NCBI RefSeq assembly: GCF_001517405.1
Contig: NZ_LN907827.1
Coordinates: forward strand, 1,866,587-1,930,586
Reading direction: 5' to 3'
Origin: Duffyella gerundensis
GTDB lineage: Bacteria > Pseudomonadota > Gammaproteobacteria > Enterobacterales > Enterobacteriaceae
Length of the DNA stretch: 64,000 bases
Part shown: piece after piece, positions 43,656 to 52,862 of the stretch
How the letters are laid out: each line of letters starts with the position of its first letter
Numbering within the stretch: position 1 is the stretch's first letter
Notes under the pieces: model-generated
What the model saw: the letters and a program-made list of their open reading frames with translations, nothing else
The model's database searches: none
Told to the model about the DNA's origin: nothing
Translations under genes and position numbers: made by a program

Positions 43656-44547
43656 ATCTCTGATCTCCGCCGTCCGGTGCCAGTGCGGCCTTCAGGGCCT
43701 CAATAAACAGCGTCACCCGCTGCGGCAGAAAACGCACGCTCGGCAGCACCGCCCAGACCGACAGCGACTGCGGAGTGGCATCCTGCAACGTCACTTCTTG
43801 CAGCAGGCCTGCGGCGATCTCCTGCGCGACATCCCAGCGCGTCAGCTGCGCTACGCCCAAACCCTGCACGCATAAAGCACGCACCGCCTCAACGCTGGCC
43901 GAGCTGAAACGGCCATCAACGCTGGCGCTGCTTACTTGCCCGTCAATCTCGAATGACCAGTGCAACAGGCTGGAGAGGCGCAGGCAGTGATGATCGTCTA
44001 GCTCGCGCAGGGTACGCGGTGTGCCGTGCTGCGCCAGATACGCCGGTGAGGCGCAGAGTATGCGTGGATTAGCGGAGATACGCCGCGCAATCAGTGACGA
44101 ATCTCGCAGCGGCGCGACGCGTACCGCCACATCAATGCCACGGCCAACGATATCGACCACCTCGTCTGCAAGCTGTAAATCGATGCGCAGTTCGGGGTTG
44201 GCGGTCAGTAAGGCAGGAATCAACGGCAACACATGACGTCGCCCGAGGCCCGACGGCGCGGTAATGCGTAACAGGCCGCCCGCGCCTTTGGCGTCGGGCA
44301 GAAAGCGGGCTTTGGCGCTCTCTTCCGCTTCCGTCATGGCGCGGGCATAGGGAATAAACTCAGCGCCTTCCTCGGTAAGCGAAATGGCGCGCGTGGTGCG
44401 TTGAATCAGCCGCCGGCCGATCTCCTGTTCCAGCGCTGCCAGGCGACGAGACACTTTCATCGGCGCCAAATTAAGCCGTCGTGCCGCCTGCGCAAAGCTG
44501 TGGCTTTCGGTCACGACCAGAAACAGCCTGACGTCATCAATGTTCAT
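43654..44547 (-). CDS. LysR-family transcriptional regulator
   Basis: I start at 44547 (MNIDDVRLFLVVTESHSFAQAARRLNLAPMKVSRRLAALEQEIG), the standard LysR head, giving 297 residues; the frame is open for 16 more residues with no family match. The effector domain follows from about 90 with LLRITAPSGLGRRHVLPLIPALLTANPELRIDLQLADEVVDIVGRGIDVAVRV, which places it in the AaeR/DmlR/PtrR-like branch often named by that phrase. It is divergent from an old yellow enzyme gene with 155 bp between, a common regulator-target pair (electrophile stress). The effector is unknown. Confidence 0.87.
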   Translation of the reverse strand: MNIDDVRLFLVVTESHSFAQAARRLNLAPMKVSRRLAALEQEIGRRLIQRTTRAISLTEEGAEFIPYARAMTEAEESAKARFLPDAKGAGGLLRITAPSGLGRRHVLPLIPALLTANPELRIDLQLADEVVDIVGRGIDVAVRVAPLRDSSLIARRISANPRILCASPAYLAQHGTPRTLRELDDHHCLRLSSLLHWSFEIDGQVSSASVDGRFSSASVEAVRALCVQGLGVAQLTRWDVAQEIAAGLLQEVTLQDATPQSLSVWAVLPSVRFLPQRVTLFIEALKAALAPDGGDQR

Positions 44548-44702
44548 TGGGTATCGCCTAAGGGGAAGTGTTGAGCCTCTTACGGCTCTGATCAACGCTG
44601 ATTATATCCAATTTTGATATTCTGGCTTATCAGCAGCCGGGATTTTATCGTCACTGCGGGCGGATTATATTGCTGAACGAGATAAACTAATCCGGAGCGA
44701 GC

Positions 44703-45800
44703 ATGTCCACGTCCCCTCTTTTTCACGCAGCAAAGATCAACCAGCTACAACTGACCAACCGGCTGGTGGTGGCCCCGATGACGCGCGTAAGCGCCTCGGA
44801 AGATGGCATCGCCAGTGAGCGCATGGTGCGTTACTACGAAGATTTCGCGCGCGGTGGTTTCGGCCTGACGATCAGCGAAGGCATTTACATCGATGATCAG
44901 TGGTCACAAACTTACGCCTTTCAGGCTGGCATGATTAATGCTCGTCAGGCAGAAGCCTGGCGTAAGGTCACCGACGCCGTGCACCGCCAGGGCGGAAAGA
45001 TCCTGGCGCAGATCCAACACGCCGGTGCGCTTTCTCAGGGCAATCATTACCAGCACGAGACCGTTGCCCCCTCAGCCATTCAGCCGCTGGGCGAACAGCT
45101 GCCGTTTTATCGTGGTGAAGGCGATTATCCGCAGCCTCGCGCCCTGAGTGACGCTGAAATTCATCAGATTATCGACAGCTTCGCCGATGCTGCCGAACGC
45201 GCGATAAAGGATGGCGGATTCGATGGCATCGAAATTCACGGCGCCAATGGCTATCTGCTGGATCAGTTTCTCACCCGCTACACCAATCAGCGCAGCGATA
45301 AATGGGGTGGCGATACCGCCGGGCGGATGACGTTAAACCTGGCGGTGATCGCCGCGGTACGCGCACGCATTGGTGATACGGTGCCGCTGGGCATTCGTAT
45401 TTCGCAGGCTAAGGTCAACGATTTTCAGCATAAATGGCAGCATGGCGAGGCGGATTCGCGCACGGTATTCAGCCTATTGGGCGATTCAGCGATTGATTAT
45501 ATTCATGTCACCGAGCATGAAGCCTGGCAACCGGCATTTGCGGAGAGCCCACTTTCCCTGGCGGCGCTGGCACGGCAGTTTGCGCCGGGCAAAATCCTGA
45601 TCGCTAACGGTGGCCTGCATCAGGTGGATAAAGCAGAGCGGCTGCTGGATCAGGGCGCCGATCTGATCGCCCTTGGCCGTGGCGCGCTGGCTAATCACGA
45701 CTGGCCGCAGCGGGTTAAAAACCAGGCACCGCTGCGCGAATTCGATCGCACCCTTCTGGCGCCGATCGCCGATATCAAAGCCAGCGAACTGCCATCCTGA
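44703..45800 (+). CDS. Old yellow enzyme family FMN-dependent NADH:flavin oxidoreductase
   Basis: The 365-residue TIM-barrel flavoprotein reduces electron-poor double bonds with NAD(P)H in the cytoplasm. The N-terminal LTNRLVVAPMTRVSASEDG FMN loop, LAQIQHAGALSQG, the active-site IEIHGANGYLLDQFLTRYTNQRSDKWGG (about residues 175-203) and the FMN phosphate region ILIANGGLHQ / LIALGRGALANHDWP are all intact. The length suits the class of bacterial 2,4-dienoyl-CoA-reductase-like and NemA-like OYEs without an Fe-S cluster. It is divergent from a LysR gene that probably regulates it. The physiological substrate is unknown. CCGGAGCG precedes the ATG. Confidence 0.86.
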   Translation: MSTSPLFHAAKINQLQLTNRLVVAPMTRVSASEDGIASERMVRYYEDFARGGFGLTISEGIYIDDQWSQTYAFQAGMINARQAEAWRKVTDAVHRQGGKILAQIQHAGALSQGNHYQHETVAPSAIQPLGEQLPFYRGEGDYPQPRALSDAEIHQIIDSFADAAERAIKDGGFDGIEIHGANGYLLDQFLTRYTNQRSDKWGGDTAGRMTLNLAVIAAVRARIGDTVPLGIRISQAKVNDFQHKWQHGEADSRTVFSLLGDSAIDYIHVTEHEAWQPAFAESPLSLAALARQFAPGKILIANGGLHQVDKAERLLDQGADLIALGRGALANHDWPQRVKNQAPLREFDRTLLAPIADIKASELPS

Positions 45801-45820
45801 TGCCGTTGCCGGGCGCCGTG

Positions 45821-47569
45821 CTATCGCAGTCGCCCGGCAGCGATCGCCAGTAAAGAGAGAACGATCAGCGCCCCGCCTGGCGCCAGCACCACCCAACAGG
45901 CACGCTCGACATAGGGCATGCCTTCGGCCAGTAGTCGTCCCCATTCCGGCAGCGGCGGCGCGGCGCCCAAGCCTAAAAACCCCAGTGACGCCAGCGCCAG
46001 CGCAATGCCCGGCACGCGCAGCATGGCGTGGCGAAACAGCGGTCCGACCACCGCAGGCAGCAGATAACATAGCCCGGCGCGCAGTGGGCCAACGCCCAGT
46101 ATCGGCAGCATCTGAACCCATGCCCGCGCCCGCGCCTCACTTAATAACGCCGCGGTATGCGCCGCCAGCGGTGCCCAGCTCACCACGATCACCGCCAACA
46201 CCGCGCCGCCTGCGCTCGGTCCGGTTAACGCCGCCACAATCAGCCCGGCCATTACCGGCGGCAGTGCGTTTGCCGCCTCAATCGGGCCGCTGCAAAAACG
46301 CGGAAAAAAACCGGCCAGCAGGCCGATCAGCAGGCAAATTAGCGCGGCCACAAACGCCATCACGCAGGTATGCAGCGTGCCGTGTGCCACCCGCGCCAGT
46401 AGATCGCGGCCCATGGCATCAGCACCAAACGGCAACGCCAGCGACGGTGGCTGCAAACGCGTAAAGCCTGACAGATAGGGATCGCGCGTTAACCCGGCCA
46501 ACAGCAGCAGGCAAAATAGCGCCAGGCAGAGCGCGGTCAGCCAGATTGCGCCGTGGGAAGATGGAGTGCGGTTAATGGCGGGCGTTGGCATCGCGCCGCC
46601 GCGCAGCGCCCGTCCGAGCAGAAGCTGCCGCAGTGCGCTGGTTAACAGCCCTGCCACCGCGGCCAGCAACAGCATAATCAGCACGCCCGCCTGCAATGCG
46701 GGCAGATCCTGCGCCGCGGCAGCGCCGAGCGTGGCGCGACCGATGCCCGGAATGGCAAAGACTTTTTCCACCGCAATGGCGCCGCCGGTCATCGAAACCA
46801 ACACCAGGCTCAGCAGCGGCAGCACGCCCGGCAAAGCCCGCGTTAGCAGCGCCAACAGCAGATGACGACGTGCAATGCCAGCCACGCTCCAGGTCAACAG
46901 CCATTTTTCGTTCAGCGATTCACTCAAGGCATCAGCAAAAATTCGTCCCAGATAGCCACCGGCCGGAATCCCCAGCGCCAGCGCAGGCAGGATCACATGC
47001 TGCACGCCCTGCCAGCCGTAAGGTGGCAGCCAGCGCAGCCATACCGCGCCGACGATCAGCAACACGGTGGCCAGCAGAAACTCCGGCAAGGTGGTCAGCG
47101 TCGCCGCCGCGATGCCTGAAGAGACCCGCGGTTTTCCATGCAGGCCGCGCCACAATACCGGCAGGCAGAGTGCCGCCGCCAGCACGGCGGCAACCAGCGC
47201 CGCCGCAGCCATCAGGGTTAACGAGACGCCGGCAGCCTGTAACATGCCGGGCAGCACAGGCCGACCGGAAACCCACGACACGCCCGCATCGCCCTGCAGC
47301 AGCTGCCACAGCCAGTGGCCAAACAGCGACAGCGGGCCACGATCGAGGCCCAACGACTGACGAATCGCCGTCAGGGTTTCCGCCGTCGCCTCCTGCTCGC
47401 CGGAACGGGCGCGCAGCAGCGCCAGTGCCGGGTCGCTGCCGGAAAGCCAGGGCAACATGCCCACGATCAGCAGAATGCCAAAGAAGGTCAGCAACCTGGA
47501 GAGCAAAGTTAGCCGGTGCGGCGTACGCACAAGCGTGGCGCAGGTACGGCAGTAAAGGGATTCACTCAT
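45821..47569 (-). CDS. Fused peptide/nickel-type ABC permease (DppB-like and DppC-like in one chain)
   Basis: The 582-residue protein joins two permeases that are normally separate. Residues 1-310 have DppB-like features (LGLDRGPLSLFGHWLWQLLQGDAGVSW; AVEKVFAIPGIGRATLGAAA, the first EAA-type loop), and 340-582 DppC-like features (LPFGADAMGRDLLARVAHGTLHTC; RVPGIALALASLGFLGLGAAPPLPEWGRLLAEG). It is the last gene of a four-gene operon, overlapping the binding-protein gene by 4 bp. The whole importer lies under a Zur-box-like operator, so the cargo is likely a zinc complex or other metal chelate rather than a peptide. Substrate not proven. Confidence 0.85.
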   Translation of the reverse strand: MSESLYCRTCATLVRTPHRLTLLSRLLTFFGILLIVGMLPWLSGSDPALALLRARSGEQEATAETLTAIRQSLGLDRGPLSLFGHWLWQLLQGDAGVSWVSGRPVLPGMLQAAGVSLTLMAAAALVAAVLAAALCLPVLWRGLHGKPRVSSGIAAATLTTLPEFLLATVLLIVGAVWLRWLPPYGWQGVQHVILPALALGIPAGGYLGRIFADALSESLNEKWLLTWSVAGIARRHLLLALLTRALPGVLPLLSLVLVSMTGGAIAVEKVFAIPGIGRATLGAAAAQDLPALQAGVLIMLLLAAVAGLLTSALRQLLLGRALRGGAMPTPAINRTPSSHGAIWLTALCLALFCLLLLAGLTRDPYLSGFTRLQPPSLALPFGADAMGRDLLARVAHGTLHTCVMAFVAALICLLIGLLAGFFPRFCSGPIEAANALPPVMAGLIVAALTGPSAGGAVLAVIVVSWAPLAAHTAALLSEARARAWVQMLPILGVGPLRAGLCYLLPAVVGPLFRHAMLRVPGIALALASLGFLGLGAAPPLPEWGRLLAEGMPYVERACWVVLAPGGALIVLSLLAIAAGRLR

Positions 47570-49062
47570 GGCGCGGTGGGCACCAGAACGGTGGCTTCAT
47601 CGATCAACATGCGCTCACGCGGATCGCGCAGCGCACCGTGCAGCTGCGGATTTTCGCCCTGAATTACCCGCTCATGCAGCAGCGGGATCGCCGCGTCGCT
47701 GGCCAGAATCAGCTGTTCAGCAGCCACGATCGCCTTACGACGCGCGGTGCCCGCTGGCAGAGCCGCAGCCTGCTCCAGCGCGCGGTCGATGGCCGGGCGG
47801 CAGAGCTGAGCAATGTTAAAGGATCCTTTGCAGCTGAAATCGCTGTAAAGATAGGCGACCGGATCGCCGGAATCGAGCACCGTGGCGCGCGAGAGAATAA
47901 AGGCATCAAACTTACCGGCCAGCGCATCCGCCTCAATTTGCGCATATTCACGCACCACCTGCTTAACGGTAAAACCGGCGGCGGTCAGCTGTTGTGCCAG
48001 ATAGACCGCCACTTCAGGCAGCTCCGCGCGGTCACTGAAGGTGGCCAGCGTAATGGTCTGGCCCTGCGGCGCGCGCACGGGCGTCGGTTCGCTTACCGGC
48101 TGGCGTAATTCTGCTGCCCACGGCAGAGCCGGGCCAAGCAGACCCTGCGCCACATCGGCACGTTTTTCGTAGACGTTATCAACCAGCTGCTGGCGATTGA
48201 CCGCATTACGCACCGCGGCACGCAGCCCGGCGTCGTGGAATGGCCCGGTTTTACTGTTCAGGTAGAGCGTATTGGTGCGCGGCATCGGGACTTCATGCAC
48301 CATGGCGGGATCGAGCAGCGCCACCTGAGAAACCGGAATCGCCTCGACGATATCTGCCGTACCGGTGCGCAAGGCCGCCGCCCGTGCCGTGCCGTCGGGC
48401 ACAAAGCTGACGTCAATGCCTGCGGCCTGCGCTTTGTTGCCCCAGTAATCGGCATTGCGATCGAGCGTGGCGCCGCTGGTGCCATTAATGCGTTTCAGCA
48501 CAAAGGGTCCGCTGCCGGCGTTAAGCGGATTGATGATCCCTTTCTCACCGTAGGCCGCCTGCGACAGGATCGCCAGCTGCGGGCTGGAGAGCCGCTGCGG
48601 CAACAGCGGATCCGCCGTTGCGGTGGAAACGATCACCGCGTTATCACCGTCGGCGCGCACCTGCAGATCCACGCCGTCCAGAATGCGTGGCTTTGGCGCA
48701 TACGCCGCGGCGGTACTCAGCGCGTTGACGACTGCCGCCGCATTCAACGGCGTGCCATCATGAAAACGCACCCCCTGACGCAGCGTCAGCCGCCAGGCAT
48801 GGTTCTTAAGCGGTTCCCATCGCGTTGCCAGCCCCGGCTGCGCATCGCCCGCCGCATCAAGTACGATCAGGGTTTCCGCCGTACGCCAGCGTGACAGTTT
48901 AAACGCGTCGTCACTGAGCGGCGTCAGCCCGGAACGCGGCGGCTGCAGCATAGCGAGATGAATTCGCCCTTGCCGATCCTGTGATGAATCAGACTCATTA
49001 AAGCAGCCCGCCAGCAGCGTGCCGAGCGTCAGTATCAGGGCCGGGCGCAGAAGCGATGTCAT
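47566..49062 (-). CDS. ABC transporter substrate-binding lipoprotein (SBP family 5, peptide/nickel type)
   Basis: The start at 49062 (MTSLLRPALILTLGTLLAGCFNES) gives a lipobox LLAGC with Cys20, so the protein is a 498-residue lipoprotein; the open frame upstream has no signal and is not used. The mature domain has the family 5 landmarks RWRTAETLIVLD, LTLRQGVRFHDGTPLNAAAVVNAL and a GSGPFVLKRI segment. It lies between the ATPase and permease genes, overlapping the latter by 4 bp. Family 5 binding proteins take peptides, nickel or metallophore complexes; the Zur-like operator suggests a zinc complex. A lipid-anchored SBP is unusual for Gram-negative members. Confidence 0.85.
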   Translation of the reverse strand: MTSLLRPALILTLGTLLAGCFNESDSSQDRQGRIHLAMLQPPRSGLTPLSDDAFKLSRWRTAETLIVLDAAGDAQPGLATRWEPLKNHAWRLTLRQGVRFHDGTPLNAAAVVNALSTAAAYAPKPRILDGVDLQVRADGDNAVIVSTATADPLLPQRLSSPQLAILSQAAYGEKGIINPLNAGSGPFVLKRINGTSGATLDRNADYWGNKAQAAGIDVSFVPDGTARAAALRTGTADIVEAIPVSQVALLDPAMVHEVPMPRTNTLYLNSKTGPFHDAGLRAAVRNAVNRQQLVDNVYEKRADVAQGLLGPALPWAAELRQPVSEPTPVRAPQGQTITLATFSDRAELPEVAVYLAQQLTAAGFTVKQVVREYAQIEADALAGKFDAFILSRATVLDSGDPVAYLYSDFSCKGSFNIAQLCRPAIDRALEQAAALPAGTARRKAIVAAEQLILASDAAIPLLHERVIQGENPQLHGALRDPRERMLIDEATVLVPTAP

Positions 49063-49072
49063 GGAAATATCC

Positions 49073-49858
49073 TTATAGTGAAATAACGGGGATCGCCTGC
49101 AGAAGCTGGCAGGTTTGTGGATGGTGCGGTGCAGCAAGCAGATCGTTGGTAGCACGATCTTCGACGATCTCACCGGCGTGCATCACCAACAGGCGATCGC
49201 ACAGCCCGGCCAGCGCCGAGAAATCATGTGACACCATCAGCAGGCCCATGCCCTGTTCGCGCGTCAGCCGCTGCAACAGACCTTTCATTTGCTCACGCAA
49301 CGGCAGGTCGAGGCCACTAACCGGTTCATCAGCCAGTAAAAAACGCGGCTCTGGTGCCAGCGCCCGGGCAATCGCCACCCGTTGCGCCTGGCCGCCGGAG
49401 AGCTGCCCCGCCGGTACATGCAACAGCGTGCGCGGCAGCTGCACCCGATCGCACAGTTCCGCGACCCGCTGGTGCACGTTTTGCAGGCCGAGCAAATGAT
49501 GCAGCGGTTCGGCAATCAGCTGCGCCACGCTGTGATGTGGTGCCAGCGCACTGGCGGGATCCTGCGGAATGTATTGCACGCGGCGTCGATACCAGGCAAG
49601 TGACGCCACCGAGGCCGGGGCGATCGCCCTGCCTTCACAGCTCATCGCGCCGCGGTCGGCTGCGTCCAGCGCCAGCATCACTTTTAACAACGAGGTTTTT
49701 CCGCTGCCGGAGGCGCCTACCAGGCCAACGGTTTCCTGGGATTGCAGACGGAGCGATATCTGATTGAGGATCGGCGCGGCTGGTAAATGGCGCTGCCAGA
49801 AAGATCGCGGCGCAAAGCGGCTGATATTATCCAGATGAATAAAATCGTTGATGATCAT
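49073..49858 (-). CDS. Peptide/nickel-type ABC transporter ATP-binding protein (DppF-like)
   Basis: The 261-residue ATPase has Walker A GASGSGKTS (about 49-57), Q-loop YIPQDPASAL, signature [15 protein letters not shown] (about 158-172), Walker B FLLADEPVSGLD and the switch His in MVSHDFSAL. It overlaps the upstream ATPase gene by 4 bp and precedes the lipoprotein gene by 10 bp. The two ATPases of the operon would form the NBD heterodimer, matching the fused permease. The N-terminal part IILNDF...FWQRHLPAAPILNQISLRL is typical of DppF/OppF-like subunits. Confidence 0.87.
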   Translation of the reverse strand: MIINDFIHLDNISRFAPRSFWQRHLPAAPILNQISLRLQSQETVGLVGASGSGKTSLLKVMLALDAADRGAMSCEGRAIAPASVASLAWYRRRVQYIPQDPASALAPHHSVAQLIAEPLHHLLGLQNVHQRVAELCDRVQLPRTLLHVPAGQLSGGQAQRVAIARALAPEPRFLLADEPVSGLDLPLREQMKGLLQRLTREQGMGLLMVSHDFSALAGLCDRLLVMHAGEIVEDRATNDLLAAPHHPQTCQLLQAIPVISL

Positions 49859-50628
49859 CCGGCCAGCGCCTGCCGCGCGGTGAGGATCAGATCGCTGTTC
49901 TGACGCGCCGCGGCGATCAGCGTGCGGGTAAAGGGCTGTTGCGGCGACCGTAAGATGCGCTGCATGCTGCCGTTTTCGATCGCCACGCCCTGCTCCAGGA
50001 TCACTACCCGCTGGCAGAGCCGCGCGGCCACGGCAATATCGTGCGTAATAAACAGCAGCGCCTGCTTGCCTTGCTGCAACAACGTGGTCACCTGCTGTTG
50101 TGCCACGACGTCCAGCGCGGTGGTCGGCTCATCGGCGACCAACACATTACTGCTGCTCAGCAGCGCCATCAGCGCACAGATACGCTGACGCTGACCGCCT
50201 GATAGCTCGCCAGGATAGCGATCGCCCAGACCATGCAGGCCTGCGGCATCAAGCAGCGTGCTCAGGCTGCCCTGCTGCGCGCTGCCCGCCACCCATTTCA
50301 GCTGTTTAGCCACCGTAAAAAGAGGATGCAGCGCCGAAGCAGAATCCTGAAAGATCGCTGCTACCCGGCCCGCGGTACTGCGCTGTAACGCAGGCTGGTG
50401 GGCAACATCGATGCCATTAACCAGAATCTCACCGCTAACCGTGATGCCTGGCGGCAGCGTGCCGGTTAATGCCTGCGCCGTCAGCGATTTCCCACTGCCT
50501 GACGCACCCAACAGGCAGAGCCGTTCTCCGGCGTACAGCAGAAAACTGAGATCGTCGATCAAGATTTTTTGCCCTGCGTGGAGGGTCAGATTGTTAACCT
50601 GTAAAACAGGCTGCTCAGAAAGGATCAT
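49855..50628 (-). CDS. Peptide/nickel-type ABC transporter ATP-binding protein (DppD-like)
   Basis: The 257-residue first gene of the operon has Walker A GASGSGKSL (about 38-46), LSGGQRQRICALMALLSSSNVLVADEPTTALD (signature and Walker B, about 140-172) and LLFITHDIAVAARLCQRVVIL. It is of the DppD/OppD class though shorter, without the C-terminal Cys-rich oligopeptide extension. Its ATG lies 30 bp downstream of a Zur-box-like palindrome. AAGGATC precedes the start. The operon order is ATPase, ATPase, lipoprotein, fused permease. Confidence 0.87.
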   Translation of the reverse strand: MILSEQPVLQVNNLTLHAGQKILIDDLSFLLYAGERLCLLGASGSGKSLTAQALTGTLPPGITVSGEILVNGIDVAHQPALQRSTAGRVAAIFQDSASALHPLFTVAKQLKWVAGSAQQGSLSTLLDAAGLHGLGDRYPGELSGGQRQRICALMALLSSSNVLVADEPTTALDVVAQQQVTTLLQQGKQALLFITHDIAVAARLCQRVVILEQGVAIENGSMQRILRSPQQPFTRTLIAAARQNSDLILTARQALAG

Positions 50629-50657
50629 GGTTACGGTGACGAAAGGTTACGATTATT

Positions 50658-50674
50658 ATGTTATAACATAACAT
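50658..50674. promoter_or_regulatory. Zur-box-like operator of the ABC importer operon
   Basis: ATGTTAT-AAC-ATAACAT is a perfect interrupted palindrome with the exact half-sites and spacing of the enterobacterial Zur box (core ATGTTAT-N3-ATAACAT, as before znuA/znuC). It lies 30 bp before the first ATPase start codon, where Zur-Zn would block transcription. The divergent nitroreductase is 170 bp away. Confidence 0.78.
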
Positions 50675-50843
50675 ATCAAGACATTACCAGCTGATGCAAA
50701 ACATTTCTCGCTGCGCCTGTTTGCCTTGATTAGCTGAAAAGTCACTGAACTGCGAAGATTTTTAGCGTTAGCCCGGCACAGAGTGCGAAGTTATTTAGGC
50801 GGTAAAATTTAGAATGTCCGTTTTCCCTGTAAACGGAATAACC

Positions 50844-51584
50844 ATGAACGACGTTATCAACACTTTTGTCACGCACCGCAGCGAACGCAGCTATCTCGAC
50901 AAAGCGATCCCGGAAGATATCCTCACTAATATTATCGAATCCGCTTATCACGCACCCACCTCCGTGCACTCGCAGCAGATCTCGTTGATCGTCACCCGCG
51001 ATAAAGCCACCAAAGAGAAACTGGCGGCACTGTGCGGTGGCCAGCCGTGGATTGCGCAGGCGCCAGTATTTATTACCTTTGTGATCGACCTGCATAAATC
51101 AGCGGAAGGCATCAAGCTGACTGGCGAACAGCAAATTGCCCATGAAAGCATCGAAAGCATCGTTTCCGGTAGCCTCGACGCCGGTATCGCCTTGGGTACC
51201 GCCATGGCGGCAGCCCGGGCGCAGGGTCTGGGCATTGTGCCGATTGGCGGCCTGCGTCGCGATCCGCAGGCGGTTGCCGAACTGCTGAACCTGCCGCCGC
51301 TGACCTTCCCGGTGAATGGTCTGGTGCTGGGTTACGTGGATGAACCGGCTGAGCTTAAGCCGCGTCTGCCGATGGCCACTTTCCGCCATGAAGAGCGCTA
51401 CAGCAGCGAAAACCTGCTGGAGAACATTCAGGCGCACAATCAGCAGCTGACCGATCACTGGCAGGCGATTGGCCGTGACGGCGGTGAGGACTGGAGCCAC
51501 ACCGTTGCCAACTACTACAAAAATATCTACTTCCCGGCGGTGCGTCCTGCTCTGCTGAAGCAAGGTTTTGGCATCGATAAGTAA
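50844..51584 (+). CDS. NfsA-like NADPH-dependent nitroreductase family protein
   Basis: From ATG 50844 the protein has 246 residues in the NfsA/FRP branch: HRSERSYLDKAIPEDILTNIIESAYHAPTSVHSQQISLIVTR (FMN-binding Arg, Ser and Gln residues), SGSLDAGIALGTAMAAARAQGLGIVPIGGLRRDPQAVAELLNLP and LVLGYVDEPAELKPRLP. It would reduce nitroaromatics, quinones or similar electrophiles with an FMN cofactor in the cytoplasm. No transcriptional regulator is adjacent. The frame is open for 10 further codons upstream but ATG at 50844 fits the family N-terminus better. A strong terminator follows. Confidence 0.85.
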   Translation: MNDVINTFVTHRSERSYLDKAIPEDILTNIIESAYHAPTSVHSQQISLIVTRDKATKEKLAALCGGQPWIAQAPVFITFVIDLHKSAEGIKLTGEQQIAHESIESIVSGSLDAGIALGTAMAAARAQGLGIVPIGGLRRDPQAVAELLNLPPLTFPVNGLVLGYVDEPAELKPRLPMATFRHEERYSSENLLENIQAHNQQLTDHWQAIGRDGGEDWSHTVANYYKNIYFPAVRPALLKQGFGIDK

Positions 51585-51590
51585 TCTCCA

Positions 51591-51617
51591 CGGGCGGTGC
51601 CGAGTGCCGCCCGTTTT
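51591..51617 (+). terminator. Intrinsic terminator of the nitroreductase gene
   Basis: CGGGCGG and CCGCCCG pair across a 9-nt loop and are followed by TTTTGTT, 7 bp after the stop codon. Confidence 0.82.
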
Positions 51618-51692
51618 GTTGTCATCTTTTTCAGGCAGGCTGTGCCTGTTTTCCGGCGGGATATTCCCGCCGCTTTGTTATGGGAATAATCT

Positions 51693-52862
51693 ATGGTGCA
51701 TTCTGATCAACCGGTGCAAAAGCCTGCATGGGGCGCCGTGTTCGCCATGTCGTTTGGCGTTTTTGGCCTGATTACCGCCGAGTTTCTGCCGGTGAGCCTG
51801 CTGACGCCCATTGCCGACAGCCTACAGGTCACCGAAGGCCAGGCGGGACAGACCGTCACGGTTACCGCCCTGATGGCGCTGTTTACCAGTTTGGTGATTT
51901 CGCTGGCGACGCGCCGCATCGATCGCCGCTGGGTGCTGCTGGGTTTCTCGTTGATTCTGGTGGCCTCGAACCTGCTGGTGGCCTTTGCCGACAATCTGCA
52001 TGTGATTCTGGCCGGACGCCTGCTGCTGGGTATCGCCATTGGCGGCTTCTGGACGCTTTCGACCGCGACAGCCATGCGGCTGGTGCCTGCCGATCAGGTG
52101 CCGAAAGCGCTGTCGATCATCTTCAGCGGCGTGTCGCTGGCAACGATCATCGCCACGCCGTTGGGCAGTTTCCTCGGCGATATCATCGGCTGGCGCAATA
52201 TCTTCCTGCTGACCGCGCTGCTGGGCGGCCTGGCGTTTATCTGGCAGTTTTTCTCGCTGCCAGCGATGCCCGCCGATCGCGAAAAACGGCATGGCAGCAT
52301 GCTGTCGGTGCTGATGCGTCCCGGTATGCGCTGGGGCATGGTGGCGATCATTATGCTGTTCACCGGCCACTTCGCCTTTTTCACCTACCTGCGCCCTTTT
52401 CTTGAAACCGTGGCGCAGGTCAATGTGCACGCCCTGTCGCTGATCCTGCTGGCCTTTGGCGTGGCAAACTTTGTTGGCACTTCGCTGGCCGGTTATCTGC
52501 TGATGCGTAATCTGCATCTGACGCTGGGCGGCACCACGCTGCTGATGGGCATCATGGCGATTTTGCTGGCGGTGTTTGGGCATAATTCACTGCTGGATGG
52601 CCTGTGCATTGCACTGTGGGGCATGGCGTTTGGCGCGATTCCGGTTGGCTGGTCAACCTGGATCACCCGTACCGTGCCTGACGAAGCGGAAACCGGCGGC
52701 GGCCTGTTGGTTGCCACTATTCAGCTCGCCATTACGGTGGGTGCTGCGGCCGGAGGCTGGGTATTTGATGCCAACGGCGCACGCGGCGTGTTCTTTGCCA
52801 GCAGCGTGCTGATCCTGCTCGCCTCGATGACCATTTTTACCCGCTTACGCCAGCGCGCCTGA
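51693..52862 (+). CDS. DHA1-type MFS transporter (NepI/AraJ-like)
   Basis: The 389-residue protein has about 12 membrane segments: SFGVFGLITAEFLPVSLLTPIADSLQVTEGQAGQTVTVTALMALFTSLV starts it, with FGVFGLITAEFLPVSLL characteristic of the NepI/YdhP/AraJ group. SLATRRIDRRWVLL stands for the loop 2-3 motif, with the usual Asp retained. In E. coli NepI exports purine ribonucleosides, but I cannot assign the substrate. GGGAATAATCT precedes the ATG. It lies between the nitroreductase and a phosphodiesterase gene with no evident functional link. Confidence 0.83.
   Translation: MVHSDQPVQKPAWGAVFAMSFGVFGLITAEFLPVSLLTPIADSLQVTEGQAGQTVTVTALMALFTSLVISLATRRIDRRWVLLGFSLILVASNLLVAFADNLHVILAGRLLLGIAIGGFWTLSTATAMRLVPADQVPKALSIIFSGVSLATIIATPLGSFLGDIIGWRNIFLLTALLGGLAFIWQFFSLPAMPADREKRHGSMLSVLMRPGMRWGMVAIIMLFTGHFAFFTYLRPFLETVAQVNVHALSLILLAFGVANFVGTSLAGYLLMRNLHLTLGGTTLLMGIMAILLAVFGHNSLLDGLCIALWGMAFGAIPVGWSTWITRTVPDEAETGGGLLVATIQLAITVGAAAGGWVFDANGARGVFFASSVLILLASMTIFTRLRQRA

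Noticed and set aside
46696..48108. Plus-strand frame of 470 codons opposite the ABC permease and lipoprotein genes
   Set aside because: Arg/Ala/Pro-rich shadow with no domain; the minus-strand genes are clear.
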